Of a DNA stretch of 44,319 bases, positions 24,943 to 32,880 are shown piece by piece. The notes beneath the pieces are model-generated. The model was not told the origin of the DNA and made no database searches. It saw only the letters and a program-made list of their open reading frames with translations. The stretch spans positions 1-44,319 of the forward strand of contig CALVCF010000017.1 of assembly GCA_944325935.1 (NCBI GenBank), written 5' to 3'. Position numbers and translations under genes: made by a program. This DNA comes from an uncultured Erysipelotrichaceae bacterium (GTDB lineage: Bacteria; Bacillota_I; Bacilli_A; Erysipelotrichales; Erysipelotrichaceae). The number at the start of each line of letters is the position of its first letter. Positions within the stretch are counted from its first letter, which is position 1.

Positions 24943-24975
24943 AAAATAAAGGGCGGCAAAAAGGAGGATTTAAAA

Positions 24976-25533
24976 GTGCTAATCGTCAATGATCTACGTC
25001 CTAATATTTCGTTTGAATATGAAGGCAATATCTATACGGTGCTTGATGTCGATCGCAATAAGACGGCAATGCGTCAGATGATCGTCAAGGTCAAAGTTAA
25101 AAACGTCCGCACTGGTGTCATCAATGAATTATCTTTTACCGGCGGTGATAAAGTCGAAGTTGCCCAAATCGAAAAAAAGAAGATGCAATATCTCTATGAT
25201 AGCGGCGACAGCCTTGTCTTTATGGATAATATGACCTATGATCAGATCGAGATACCCAAAGATAATCTTAAATGGGAGATGAATTTCTTGACCGCAAATC
25301 TTGAAGTAGATATCGCGATGTACGAGAATGAGATCTTAGGGATCACCCTGCCAGATAAGGTTGAGCTGGCGTTAGTCGAATGTGAAGCGGCTGTTAAAGG
25401 CGATACAGCGACCAGCGCATTAAAAAATGCCAAGTGTGAAACAGGTCTTGAGGTCAAAGTTCCTCTATTTATAGATCTCGATGATCACATCATCGTTTCC
25501 ACTCTTGATGGCAAATATTCAAGTCGTGCCTAA
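24976..25533 (+). CDS. efp: Translation elongation factor P
   Basis: EF-P binds between the P and E sites of stalled ribosomes and helps form peptide bonds at polyproline stretches. The 185-residue length and three beta-barrel domains are normal. The GTG start has AAGGAGG nine bases upstream. Family segments include KNVRTGVINELSFTGGDKVE (about 42-61), LYDSGDSLVFMD (about 75-86) and the C-terminal signature region KCETGLEVKVPLFI. The odd feature is the domain I loop. Bacterial EF-P usually has PGKG-type residues there, with a modified Lys or an Arg at the tip, whereas here the loop reads DRNKTAMRQM. Met falls at residue 32 and Arg at 33. The usual lysine-modification enzymes are not in this window. 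It has its own promoter and terminator. Confidence 0.95.
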   Translation: MLIVNDLRPNISFEYEGNIYTVLDVDRNKTAMRQMIVKVKVKNVRTGVINELSFTGGDKVEVAQIEKKKMQYLYDSGDSLVFMDNMTYDQIEIPKDNLKWEMNFLTANLEVDIAMYENEILGITLPDKVELALVECEAAVKGDTATSALKNAKCETGLEVKVPLFIDLDDHIIVSTLDGKYSSRA

Positions 25534-25550
25534 AAAGCACGGCTTTTTTT
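25523..25550 (+). terminator. Intrinsic terminator after efp
   Basis: GTCGTGC (25523-25529) pairs with GCACGGC (25537-25543), including one G-T pair. A run of seven Ts follows. The stem overlaps the last efp codons. Confidence 0.85.
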
Positions 25551-25623
25551 ATATCTTTAAAGAATCACCTTTTAAACAGCCAAAAAGCGTTCGATCTTTT
25601 TAAAAAGTGCTTGCGAGAAAAAC

Positions 25624-25652
25624 TTGCCAATTTGGAGTTTAATAGCTAAAAT
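25624..25652 (+). promoter_or_regulatory. Promoter for the FMN riboswitch-ribU transcript
   Basis: TTGCCA (25624-25629) and TAAAAT (25647-25652) are 17 bases apart. They place the transcription start just upstream of the riboswitch. The 70 bases between the efp terminator and this promoter show nothing else. Confidence 0.6.
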
Positions 25653-25660
25653 AAGGATGT

Positions 25661-25777
25661 AAACTTTCAGGGCAGGGTGCAATTCCCGACCGGCGGTAGA
25701 CCCCGCGAACCTCCCAAAGGAGGCCGAACTTGTGCAATTCAAGTGGCGACAGTAAAGTCTGGATGAGAGAATGTTTC
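25661..25777 (+). ncRNA. FMN riboswitch (RFN element)
   Basis: The conserved RFN core is unmistakable: GGGCAGGGTGCAATTCCCGA, then CCGGCGGTAGACCCCGCGA, a variable hairpin (CCTCC-AAA-GGAGG), CCGAACTTGTGCAATTCAAG and AGTCTGGATGAGAGAA. It binds flavin mononucleotide. A terminator hairpin downstream and the ribU gene indicate control by premature termination when FMN is plentiful. The P1 boundaries are approximate. Confidence 0.96.
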
Positions 25778-25804
25778 TTTTTTATTCTTTCATATGTAGC
25801 CATG

Positions 25805-25828
25805 AGGTTTATTATTAAACCTTTTTTT
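25805..25828 (+). terminator. Riboswitch expression-platform terminator
   Basis: AGGTTT (25805-25810) pairs with AAACCT (25817-25822) around ATTATT, followed by seven Ts. It lies between the FMN aptamer and the ribU ribosome-binding site, as expected for an OFF switch. Confidence 0.82.
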
Positions 25829-25843
25829 GTTAGGAGGCTAGAA

Positions 25844-26443
25844 ATGGAAAACAGGGTTTTAAGTGTTTCGATGATCGTCAAGGTGGCGATCTTGTCGGCG
25901 ATCGCCGTGGTGCTTATGATGTTTCAAATGCCGCTCCCCTTTATCGCTCCACCTTTTTATCAGATCGATCTTTCAGAAGTGGCGGTCTTGGTCGGTGGTT
26001 TTGCCCTAGGGCCTATCCCGGGGGTACTAATTGAGTTATTTAAGAATCTTTTGATGCTTATTATGACAGGGACACAAACAGCTTGTGTAGGTGAGCTTTC
26101 AAATTTTATTGTCGGTTGTGCTTTTGTGGTACCAGCAGCCATTTATTATCAAAGACATAAAAGTAAAAAAGGAGCTCTATATGGGATGGCGCTTGGAACC
26201 TTGGTGATGACCGCAGTCGGCTTTATTACCAATTACTTCTTTATCATCCCCGCTTATGTCATGTTTATGGATCTGGACCTTGAGGTGATCGTCGGCATGG
26301 GCCAGGCAATTTTTAGTTTCATCAATTCTAAGTTTATGTTGGTACTATGTTGCACGACGCCCTTTAATCTGATCAAGGGTATCGTGATCTCGCTTGTCAC
26401 TACCATCATCTATAAGCACATCTCGCCCCTCTTACATCGCTAA
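25844..26443 (+). CDS. ribU: Riboflavin ECF transporter substrate-binding subunit
   Basis: RibU is the membrane-embedded S component that captures riboflavin and works with the shared ECF energy-coupling module (EcfA, EcfA', EcfT), which is not in this window. The start at 25844 has AGGAGG upstream; the frame extends further up through the riboswitch, which is not coding. The 199-residue protein has about six hydrophobic segments. Family-like features are the N-terminal helix, FIAPPFYQIDLSEVAVLVGG (about 30-49), GPIPGVLIELFKNLLMLIM and the TTPFNLIKGIV segment near the C-terminus. Control by the FMN riboswitch supports the substrate assignment strongly. Confidence 0.95.
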   Translation: MENRVLSVSMIVKVAILSAIAVVLMMFQMPLPFIAPPFYQIDLSEVAVLVGGFALGPIPGVLIELFKNLLMLIMTGTQTACVGELSNFIVGCAFVVPAAIYYQRHKSKKGALYGMALGTLVMTAVGFITNYFFIIPAYVMFMDLDLEVIVGMGQAIFSFINSKFMLVLCCTTPFNLIKGIVISLVTTIIYKHISPLLHR

Positions 26444-26456
26444 GAGGGCGTTTTTT
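26424..26456 (+). terminator. Intrinsic terminator after ribU
   Basis: CGCCCCTCTTA (26424-26434) pairs with TAAGAGGGCG (26441-26450) with one bulged C, followed by six Ts. The stem covers the ribU stop codon. Confidence 0.87.
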
Positions 26457-26462
26457 AAAAAT

Positions 26463-26492
26463 TTGGAATATCGCTTAAGCTTGATGTATAAT
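26463..26492 (+). promoter_or_regulatory. Promoter for the acidic protein-cmk-der-gpsA operon
   Basis: TTGGAA (26463-26468) and TATAAT (26487-26492) are separated by 18 bases. The 5' leader of about 50 bases contains the palindrome AAAAGCGCTTTT, whose role is unclear. Confidence 0.58.
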
Positions 26493-26549
26493 ATACAAGT
26501 ACAAAAGCGCTTTTTAAGCGTGCTTAGATAGATTGATGGAGGAATACCA

Positions 26550-27608
26550 ATGGCGAGATTGACACGCACCCAAAAATATGCCGAATTGCGCAATCAATTA
26601 GAACATAGTCCTGAAGTTGAAGTTACCAGTAAGGATCTTAGTAAATACGAAGATCGGATGAATGATCTGCATATTGAAACGACAACGGTCAAAAACGACG
26701 ACTTGAATGTGATCGAAACGATCGAAGACGCTCCTTCTGTCAAGGAAAAGGAGAATGCTTCTTTTGAAACTGACAAGACCGTACAAGAAACGGAAATGGC
26801 TAGTGTTCCTCAAAATGAAAGCCCTGTTGAAGAAAAGGGCGATGAGGTTTTAGAAGAAGAGAGCTTTGAAGATTTTGAACCCTTTGATCTTGAGGAAAGC
26901 GTTGATAAAGACTCTTTTGAGGAACTAAAGACCGATGATATCGTCGAACTTGATGCCGACGAAGAAAAGATCGACGATAATTATTTAAATGAGGCTTTAA
27001 ATGAAGTCAATGAATACAATAAAGCCCAAGGTCTTTTGACAGCAGATGATGTCTCGGATGCGATCGTCCAAGAGATCCGCTCTTCTAAAAACCAGGATGA
27101 GCACGAAGATGACCTCACTAATACGGTAACCTTAGAGATCAAGAAGATCTTATCGGAATTAGATGCTTCCAATAAAGAAGAAGAAACATCAAGTCAAGCA
27201 CCCAGAGTTGAAGCGCAAAAAGAAGAGAGCGTTAAGGAAGAAGATAAAGAAGCCGAGCTTTCAAGTGAAGTGACCGATCTTTTAAAGACTTATCTGAATG
27301 ATGATGACGACACTGCCACTGGCGGGGATATCGATCAAACGATCGTCGCTACTAATATCGCCAATTTAGAAGACGATCTGCAAACGACTAAACAGGCGCT
27401 GAAAGCCGAGGCTGATAAGACATTGATGAATGAGACTCTGCCTTTAAAGGTTGATCAAGATAAGAAGGTGCAAAAGGACGAAGAACTCGATGTCGAACCG
27501 CGGCCGAATAAGGTCCTCAATTTCATCCTGACCGTTTTGATCTTGGTTCTTATCGGTATTTTGATCTATATCGCCTATCTCATTTTGGCGGCTAGAGGTA
27601 TTATCTAA
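26550..27608 (+). CDS. Acidic protein with C-terminal membrane anchor, unknown function
   Basis: I do not recognise this 352-residue protein. The first 45 residues are basic to neutral (MARLTRTQKYAELRNQLEHS at the very start) and look like a conserved head. Residues about 60-310 are strikingly acidic and low in complexity, rich in Glu, Asp, Lys and Ser, and probably disordered or partly coiled-coil. A single hydrophobic helix at about 328-347 (FILTVLILVLIGILIYIAYL) is followed by only a few residues, so the bulk should face the cytoplasm with a C-terminal anchor. GGAGGA precedes the ATG. The stop shares a base with the cmk start (TAATG), so it leads an operon with cmk, der and gpsA. A role in cell envelope or division is a guess from its shape alone. 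Confidence 0.85.
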   Translation: MARLTRTQKYAELRNQLEHSPEVEVTSKDLSKYEDRMNDLHIETTTVKNDDLNVIETIEDAPSVKEKENASFETDKTVQETEMASVPQNESPVEEKGDEVLEEESFEDFEPFDLEESVDKDSFEELKTDDIVELDADEEKIDDNYLNEALNEVNEYNKAQGLLTADDVSDAIVQEIRSSKNQDEHEDDLTNTVTLEIKKILSELDASNKEEETSSQAPRVEAQKEESVKEEDKEAELSSEVTDLLKTYLNDDDDTATGGDIDQTIVATNIANLEDDLQTTKQALKAEADKTLMNETLPLKVDQDKKVQKDEELDVEPRPNKVLNFILTVLILVLIGILIYIAYLILAARGII

Positions 27609-28264
27609 TGAAGATCAACATAGCGATCGATGGCCCTAGCGCTGCCGGCAAAAGCACTGTATCCGATCAATTAGCCCAGTTATTGGGCTATGTTCATCTT
27701 GATACCGGCGCAATGTATCGCTTAGTAGCTTACCTGGCCTTAGAGAATCAGCTTTCCTTAGATGATGAAAAAGCGATCGTGGAACTTTTAAAAAAAGCTG
27801 ACGTCAAGTTTGAGGATAATGGCGATATTTATTTAAATGGAAATTTAGTAAACGAAGTCATCAGGACCAACGAGATCTCGATGGCTGCCAGCACTGTCTC
27901 CAAAAATCCTTTGGTGCGTGAGGCCTTAGTTGCCCTTCAAAAAAAGATCGCTGCCAATAAGGGCTATATCTTAGATGGGCGCGATATTGGAACGGTCGTC
28001 TTAAAAGATGCAGAAGTAAAGATCTTTTTGACCGCCAGCGCCCAAGATCGGGCTAGGCGCAGAATGCTGCAAAACAAGGCCAAGGGCATCAAAGATGATT
28101 ATGAAAAGTTGTTAAACGAGATCATTGCCCGTGACAAGCAGGACATGGACCGAGCCATCTCACCCTTAAAAAAGGCTGATGATGCGATCTTGGTCGACAG
28201 TTCAAATCTTAGCCAAGAAGAAGTAGTAAATAAGATCTATCAAATTGTAAAAGAAAAATTATAG
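27608..28264 (+). CDS. cmk: Cytidylate kinase
   Basis: Cmk phosphorylates CMP and dCMP to the diphosphates for nucleotide recycling. The protein is 218 residues, a normal length for the Gram-positive form. The P-loop IDGPSAAGKSTVSDQLA is at about 6-22, the family substrate segment HLDTGAMYRLVAY at about 31-43, and LDGRDIGTVV at about 118-127. The DRARRRMLQ lid region follows at about 147-155. It overlaps the upstream acidic protein gene by one base. The cmk-der order, commonly with a glycerol-3-phosphate dehydrogenase gene nearby, is widespread in Bacillota. Confidence 0.96.
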   Translation: MKINIAIDGPSAAGKSTVSDQLAQLLGYVHLDTGAMYRLVAYLALENQLSLDDEKAIVELLKKADVKFEDNGDIYLNGNLVNEVIRTNEISMAASTVSKNPLVREALVALQKKIAANKGYILDGRDIGTVVLKDAEVKIFLTASAQDRARRRMLQNKAKGIKDDYEKLLNEIIARDKQDMDRAISPLKKADDAILVDSSNLSQEEVVNKIYQIVKEKL

Positions 28265-28276
28265 GAGGAGAAAACT

Positions 28277-29587
28277 TTGATCGATGGAACCATTGCGATC
28301 GTCGGACGCCCCAATGTAGGCAAATCGACCCTGTTTAATCGTATGTTAGAAGAGCGCTTGGCCATCGTCGAAGATGAACCGGGCGTTACCAGAGACCGCC
28401 TTTATGGCGAGTGCTCTTGGTTAGCTAAGACTTTCCGCATCATTGATACCGGCGGGCTGACGTTTGATGATGCACCCTTTCAAAAAGAAATCAAGGCCCA
28501 GGTCGACCTGGCGATCGAGGAAGCAGATGTCATCATCTTTTTGGTAAATGGCAGACAGGGTCTGACTAGTGAAGACGAGTATGTTGCCAAACTTTTAAGG
28601 CAGTCTAAAAAGCCGATCGTCGTCGCTGTCAACAAGATTGATGATGGATCGCAGATCGCCAATATTTATGATTTTTATAAACTGGGACAAGGGGATCCGA
28701 TCGCTGTTTCAGCTAGTCATGGGATCGGAGTAGGTGATCTCTTAGACCGTTGCGTAGAACTAATTGGCGAAAAAAAGATGGATGATTATGAAGGAATGAT
28801 CAAATTTGCGATCATCGGCCGTCCTAATGTCGGTAAATCATCTTTAACTAATGCCTTGGTGGGCGAAAATCGTGTGATCGTCTCCGATATCGAAGGGACA
28901 ACTAGAGATGCGATCGATACTCTTTTTGTTGCCAATGATAAGACTTATGTCGTTATTGACACGGCTGGAATCAGAAAAAGGGGAAAGATCTCGGAAAATA
29001 TCGAAAAATATGCCCTCTTAAGAGCGAAGGCGGCGATCGATCGCGCCGATGTCGTCTTGGTCGTACTTGATGCGACTAGGGGTTTGATCGAGCAAGACAA
29101 ACACGTCGCCGGTTTAGCTCATGAGGCTTTAAAAGGAGTGATCCTTGTTGTGAACAAATGGGATGCCCTTATAAAAGATGATAAGACAATGGCTAATTTT
29201 GAAAAGAAACTGAGGATCGATCTGCCCTATCTTGACTATGCGCCGATCTGTTTTACCTCGGCTTTAAGGGGCCAAAGAATGAAGCCGCTTTTAAAGACGA
29301 TCGATCTTGTCTTCAACAACGTCAACCTGCGCATTAAAACTAACGTCTTAAATGAGGTCATCATGGATGCGCAGTATTCAAATCCGCCCAAGACCCATAA
29401 TGGTAAACGTTTAAAGATCTATTATGCTTCACAAGTGGAGACGGCGCCCTGCGTGATCGTCTTATTTGTGAACGATGTGGAACTTATGCATTTTTCATAT
29501 GAGCGCTATCTAGAAAATCAATTAAGGCAGGCCTTTGGTTTTGAAGGGGTGCCGATCAAGATCATTGCGAGGAAAAAAGAATCATGA
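28277..29587 (+). CDS. der: Ribosome-assembly GTPase Der (EngA)
   Basis: Der is a double-GTPase needed for maturation of the 50S ribosomal subunit. It is 436 residues with two G domains. The first has GRPNVGKSTLFN (about 10-21), DTGG (about 57-60) and NKID (about 118-121). The second has GRPNVGKSSLTNAL (about 180-193), DTAGIRKRGK (about 227-236) and NKWD (about 293-296). A KH-like C-terminal domain follows. The start is a TTG at 28277, supported by AGGAGGAG eight bases upstream and by the residues MIDGTIAIVGRP right at the start of the first domain. There is no in-frame ATG nearby. Its stop overlaps the gpsA start (ATGA). Confidence 0.97.
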   Translation: MIDGTIAIVGRPNVGKSTLFNRMLEERLAIVEDEPGVTRDRLYGECSWLAKTFRIIDTGGLTFDDAPFQKEIKAQVDLAIEEADVIIFLVNGRQGLTSEDEYVAKLLRQSKKPIVVAVNKIDDGSQIANIYDFYKLGQGDPIAVSASHGIGVGDLLDRCVELIGEKKMDDYEGMIKFAIIGRPNVGKSSLTNALVGENRVIVSDIEGTTRDAIDTLFVANDKTYVVIDTAGIRKRGKISENIEKYALLRAKAAIDRADVVLVVLDATRGLIEQDKHVAGLAHEALKGVILVVNKWDALIKDDKTMANFEKKLRIDLPYLDYAPICFTSALRGQRMKPLLKTIDLVFNNVNLRIKTNVLNEVIMDAQYSNPPKTHNGKRLKIYYASQVETAPCVIVLFVNDVELMHFSYERYLENQLRQAFGFEGVPIKIIARKKES

Positions 29588-30576
29588 AAGTAAGAATAGT
29601 AGGAAGCGGCAGCTGGGCTACGGCCTTGGCCCAGGTCTTAGTAGACAATGGGGTCGATACCATGATTTATGGTATTTCAAAAGAAGAAGTTGATGATATC
29701 AATCAAAACCATCAAAACACTCATTTTTTCGATTGCCAGATCAATCCTTTGATCAAGGCTTCGACGGATATCAATATCATAAAAGATGCCGATGTGATCT
29801 TATTAGGGATCCCGACGATCGCAATGGAAGATGTACTATCTAAGATCAAGACACTTATGGATCACGACTACATGGTGATCAATGTCGCCAAGGGTTTCCA
29901 CGTTCAAACCAAAGAGCGCATGTCGGTCTTGATCAAAAGGATCTTGGGTGAAGATATAAAGGTCATTTCTCTGATCGGGCCTTCACATGCCGAAGAAGTC
30001 ATTATGCGTCAATTGACAGTTGTCAATGCTGTAGCGGAAGATCTGAATGTCGCAAGAAAGATCCAAGAGCTCTTTTCTAACGAATACTTTAGAGTTTATA
30101 CCAACGATGATGTAACAGGGGCAGAGATTGCAGCCGCCATCAAGAATGTTATGGCGATCGCATCAGGCTGTCTTGCCGGGATCGGTCAAGGAGATAATGC
30201 CCGGGCCGCCCTTATTACAAGAGGTCTTCACGAGATGACGCGTTTTGGCCTAAAGCTGGGCGGGCGCAAGGAGACCTTCAGTGGTCTTAACGGTGTTGGA
30301 GATCTTGTGGTCACAGCCTCGTCGATTCATTCGCGCAATTTCCAAGCAGGCATGGCGATCGGCAAGGCCTTAGGTGCTAAGGAATTTTTGGCCACTAATC
30401 AAAAGACAGTCGAAGGCATCAATACTACTAAAACAGTTGTCATGATGGCAAAGGAATTAGGGATCGAGATGCCGATCTGCGAAGCGGTCTATGCCGTCCT
30501 GTTTGAAGAAAAAGATCCAAGAATAGCGATCATAGAACTCATGTCTCGCCCCTTGAAAGTAGAATACGAACATTAA
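29584..30576 (+). CDS. gpsA: NAD(P)-dependent glycerol-3-phosphate dehydrogenase
   Basis: GpsA reduces dihydroxyacetone phosphate to sn-glycerol 3-phosphate, the backbone for phospholipids. The protein is 330 residues. The dinucleotide site VRIVGSGSWATALAQVL is at 3-19, VAKGFHV at about 102-108 and SLIGPSHAEEV at about 131-141. The catalytic Lys is in IAAAIKNVMAIASG (about 184-197), and NARAALITRGLHEM is at about 208-221. It overlaps der by 4 bases and is the last gene of the operon, ending in a strong terminator. Confidence 0.96.
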   Translation: MKVRIVGSGSWATALAQVLVDNGVDTMIYGISKEEVDDINQNHQNTHFFDCQINPLIKASTDINIIKDADVILLGIPTIAMEDVLSKIKTLMDHDYMVINVAKGFHVQTKERMSVLIKRILGEDIKVISLIGPSHAEEVIMRQLTVVNAVAEDLNVARKIQELFSNEYFRVYTNDDVTGAEIAAAIKNVMAIASGCLAGIGQGDNARAALITRGLHEMTRFGLKLGGRKETFSGLNGVGDLVVTASSIHSRNFQAGMAIGKALGAKEFLATNQKTVEGINTTKTVVMMAKELGIEMPICEAVYAVLFEEKDPRIAIIELMSRPLKVEYEH

Positions 30577-30599
30577 AAAACTGGTTTAAACCAGTTTTT
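30576..30599. terminator. Bidirectional terminator between gpsA and the PBP gene
   Basis: AAAAACTGGTTT (30576-30587) and its exact complement AAACCAGTTTTT (30588-30599) form a perfect 24-base palindrome flanked by A and T runs. It touches the stop codons of both convergent genes. Confidence 0.85.
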
Positions 30600-32862
30600 A
30601 ATTTCTAAACCATAGGAAGCTTGATGGATAAAACTCCTTTAAGATATATCCTTCGTTGCCAAAAGGGGAAGTGCGGTAGGGGAAACTGCCCCAAACCGTT
30701 TTGATCGAGGTTACATCATCAGGCTTTTTAACATATCCTGGATCATAGTTGAAGTGTTCATATTCGGCATCCAAAAGATAGCGCGCCATATCTCCTTTGG
30801 TCGTTTCAATGCCATAGAAGTAAGTGCCATAACCCATCTTATCCCAACCGAGCCAGACGACATTGGTATAGGTATCAGTCGAGGCGACTTGCCAATTATC
30901 ACGAGCCGCTCCTTTGGGTATCCCATAGGCTAGTCCGGAATCGCCCCAGTCAGTCGTCCCGGTCTTGGCATAGACGGGATAGCCCGTCCTTAACATGTTC
31001 ATTAAATTGAGATAGGGTCCATAGACATTATTGTATTCAAGCTGTGCCATCATATAGGCAGCTCCTGGTTTGACGACCTGTTCGCCGATCGTATCAGGCT
31101 CATAGATCGTCTCACCATCAACAACGATCCTATCGACTGTATGGGGCTTGATATAGCGGCCTCCGTTTAAGATAATGGCATGTGATGCAGCTAGTTGCAA
31201 GGGCGTGACCTGCAAGGTGCTGCCGCCGATCGCATATTGTAAGTCAAAGGTCTCAGTGCTGCACTTGATGCCGATGGAATTGAGATAATCGACGACATAG
31301 GGGATGCCCTTGGCTTCAACGACATCTTCCAAGGCTTGGACCGCCGGGGAATTGAGTGAATTGCCCAAGGCGTCTTTAAGTAACATCTTCCCGCGATACT
31401 TACCATCGGCATTATAGATCTGGAGATCTTTATCGTCATATAGATAGACCGGTTTATCATCGACGACATGCGAGGTGGCCCAACCCAGATCATTAAAGGC
31501 CAAAAGGTATTCAAAGATCGGCTTGATCGTAGAGCCGGGCTGAAGCTTAGCCATGGTCGCGCGGTTAAAATGACGCGCTCCCAGTTCTTCTTCTTCTCTG
31601 CCGCCGCCTAAAGCGATGATCTTTCCATTTTGATTGTTCAAGACGACGATCGCGCTTTGCATATTGGCTTGAGGATAGCGAATGTAGGTGTTTTCATTTT
31701 GCAAGTCATAGACTGTTTTTTGGATCGTGGGATCCATCGAGGTATAGATCTTCATTGAAGAATAATAGGGATCCTTGCCTGTGATATCCTTGACTTCTTC
31801 GACCACGGCGTCGATATAACTTTGATAATATGGCGAAACTTCATTCCATTTATCATCATCGCGGGCCAATTCATCTTCTAAGTCGATCATCTTAGCCAGC
31901 CTTGCCTCATTTTCGCTGATATAGCCATGATACAGCATCATATCGATGACCTCATCCCTTCTTCTTTGCCCATTAGCTAGATAATCGATATTGGGATTGA
32001 CGTAGATATTGCCGCTGTCTTTGATGAGGTTATTGTAGGGGTTATAGATATTGGGTGAATTGATGATGCCAGCTAAAAAGGCCGCTTTGGAAAGGTTGAG
32101 TTCGCTGGCGCTGATATCAAAATAATAGTTGGCTGCTTTTTCGATTCCGCGGATATTATTGCCGAAGTTGATGCGATTTAAATAGTCGGTGAGGATCTCT
32201 TTTTTCGACAGATCCCGATCGGCTTTGATCGCCAGGATGATCTCTTGAGCCTTGCGCGACAACTTCTTTTCCGCAAGGGTCGAATCTTCGCCGTCATCCT
32301 TTTGGAAGTAGGTGTTCTTGATTAGCTGCATAGTAAAAGTACTTCCGCCCTGTTCAAAGTCACCGGCTTTGATATTTTCAAGAAGAGCTTTTAAAAAGCG
32401 CGGTATGTCAAAGCCAAAGTGCTCAAAGTAGCGGGAATCTTCAATGGCCAAAAAGGCATCGATGAGCACATTGGGCAAATCTTCGTATTCGACATTTTCT
32501 CTTTTATATTCGCCAAGCTCTTGCAAGATATTGCCATCGGCGTCATAGATGATCGTAGAATCCTGCGATTTCAGGTCTTCGCTATGATATTCGGGCATGC
32601 CTTCTAAAAGCCCTAGACCGTAATTAAAGCCGATAATAGCGCTGATCAGGCCTATAATCACCAATAAAGAGACAAGACCAGCCATGATCGTCGTCAAAAG
32701 ATGAGCTTTAGGACGTCTGGTTTGATCGATGTGTACTTCTTCTTTTTTGGCGGGGCTGGTTGTTTTCTTATGCAATAAAAACCATCGTTTATGGACTTGA
32801 CGATGGTTTAAATTATATGTTTCGTTTCGAAAAGAGTGACGAGTTTTTTTCATACTCCGCAT
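30598..32862 (-). CDS. Class A penicillin-binding protein (PBP1A-type)
   Basis: This bifunctional peptidoglycan synthase polymerises glycan strands and cross-links peptides on the outer face of the membrane. It is 754 residues. A basic cytoplasmic N-terminus of about 55 residues is followed by one membrane helix (about 58-80). The GT51 domain follows with EDSRYFEHFGFD (about 142-153, catalytic Glu) and GGSTFTMQLIKNTY (about 170-183). The transpeptidase has PGSTIKP (SxxK, about 444-450), SLNS (SxN-type) and YAKTGTTDW (KTG, about 632). There is no PASTA domain. Translation could start at the first ATG (32862) or at the fourth codon (32853), and neither has a good ribosome-binding site. It stands alone, downstream of a DegV gene in the same direction. 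Confidence 0.93.
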   Translation of the reverse strand: MRSMKKTRHSFRNETYNLNHRQVHKRWFLLHKKTTSPAKKEEVHIDQTRRPKAHLLTTIMAGLVSLLVIIGLISAIIGFNYGLGLLEGMPEYHSEDLKSQDSTIIYDADGNILQELGEYKRENVEYEDLPNVLIDAFLAIEDSRYFEHFGFDIPRFLKALLENIKAGDFEQGGSTFTMQLIKNTYFQKDDGEDSTLAEKKLSRKAQEIILAIKADRDLSKKEILTDYLNRINFGNNIRGIEKAANYYFDISASELNLSKAAFLAGIINSPNIYNPYNNLIKDSGNIYVNPNIDYLANGQRRRDEVIDMMLYHGYISENEARLAKMIDLEDELARDDDKWNEVSPYYQSYIDAVVEEVKDITGKDPYYSSMKIYTSMDPTIQKTVYDLQNENTYIRYPQANMQSAIVVLNNQNGKIIALGGGREEEELGARHFNRATMAKLQPGSTIKPIFEYLLAFNDLGWATSHVVDDKPVYLYDDKDLQIYNADGKYRGKMLLKDALGNSLNSPAVQALEDVVEAKGIPYVVDYLNSIGIKCSTETFDLQYAIGGSTLQVTPLQLAASHAIILNGGRYIKPHTVDRIVVDGETIYEPDTIGEQVVKPGAAYMMAQLEYNNVYGPYLNLMNMLRTGYPVYAKTGTTDWGDSGLAYGIPKGAARDNWQVASTDTYTNVVWLGWDKMGYGTYFYGIETTKGDMARYLLDAEYEHFNYDPGYVKKPDDVTSIKTVWGSFPYRTSPFGNEGYILKEFYPSSFLWFRN

Positions 32863-32880
32863 TTTAACATAATTACAATC

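Noticed and set aside
25730-25843. N-terminal extension of RibU through the riboswitch
   Set aside because: The extension covers the FMN aptamer and its terminator; AGGAGG directly precedes the ATG at 25844.
26502-26513. AAAAGCGCTTTT palindrome in the leader of the acidic protein gene as a cre site
   Set aside because: The central CG is present but the flanking TG and CA are missing, so CcpA binding is not supported.
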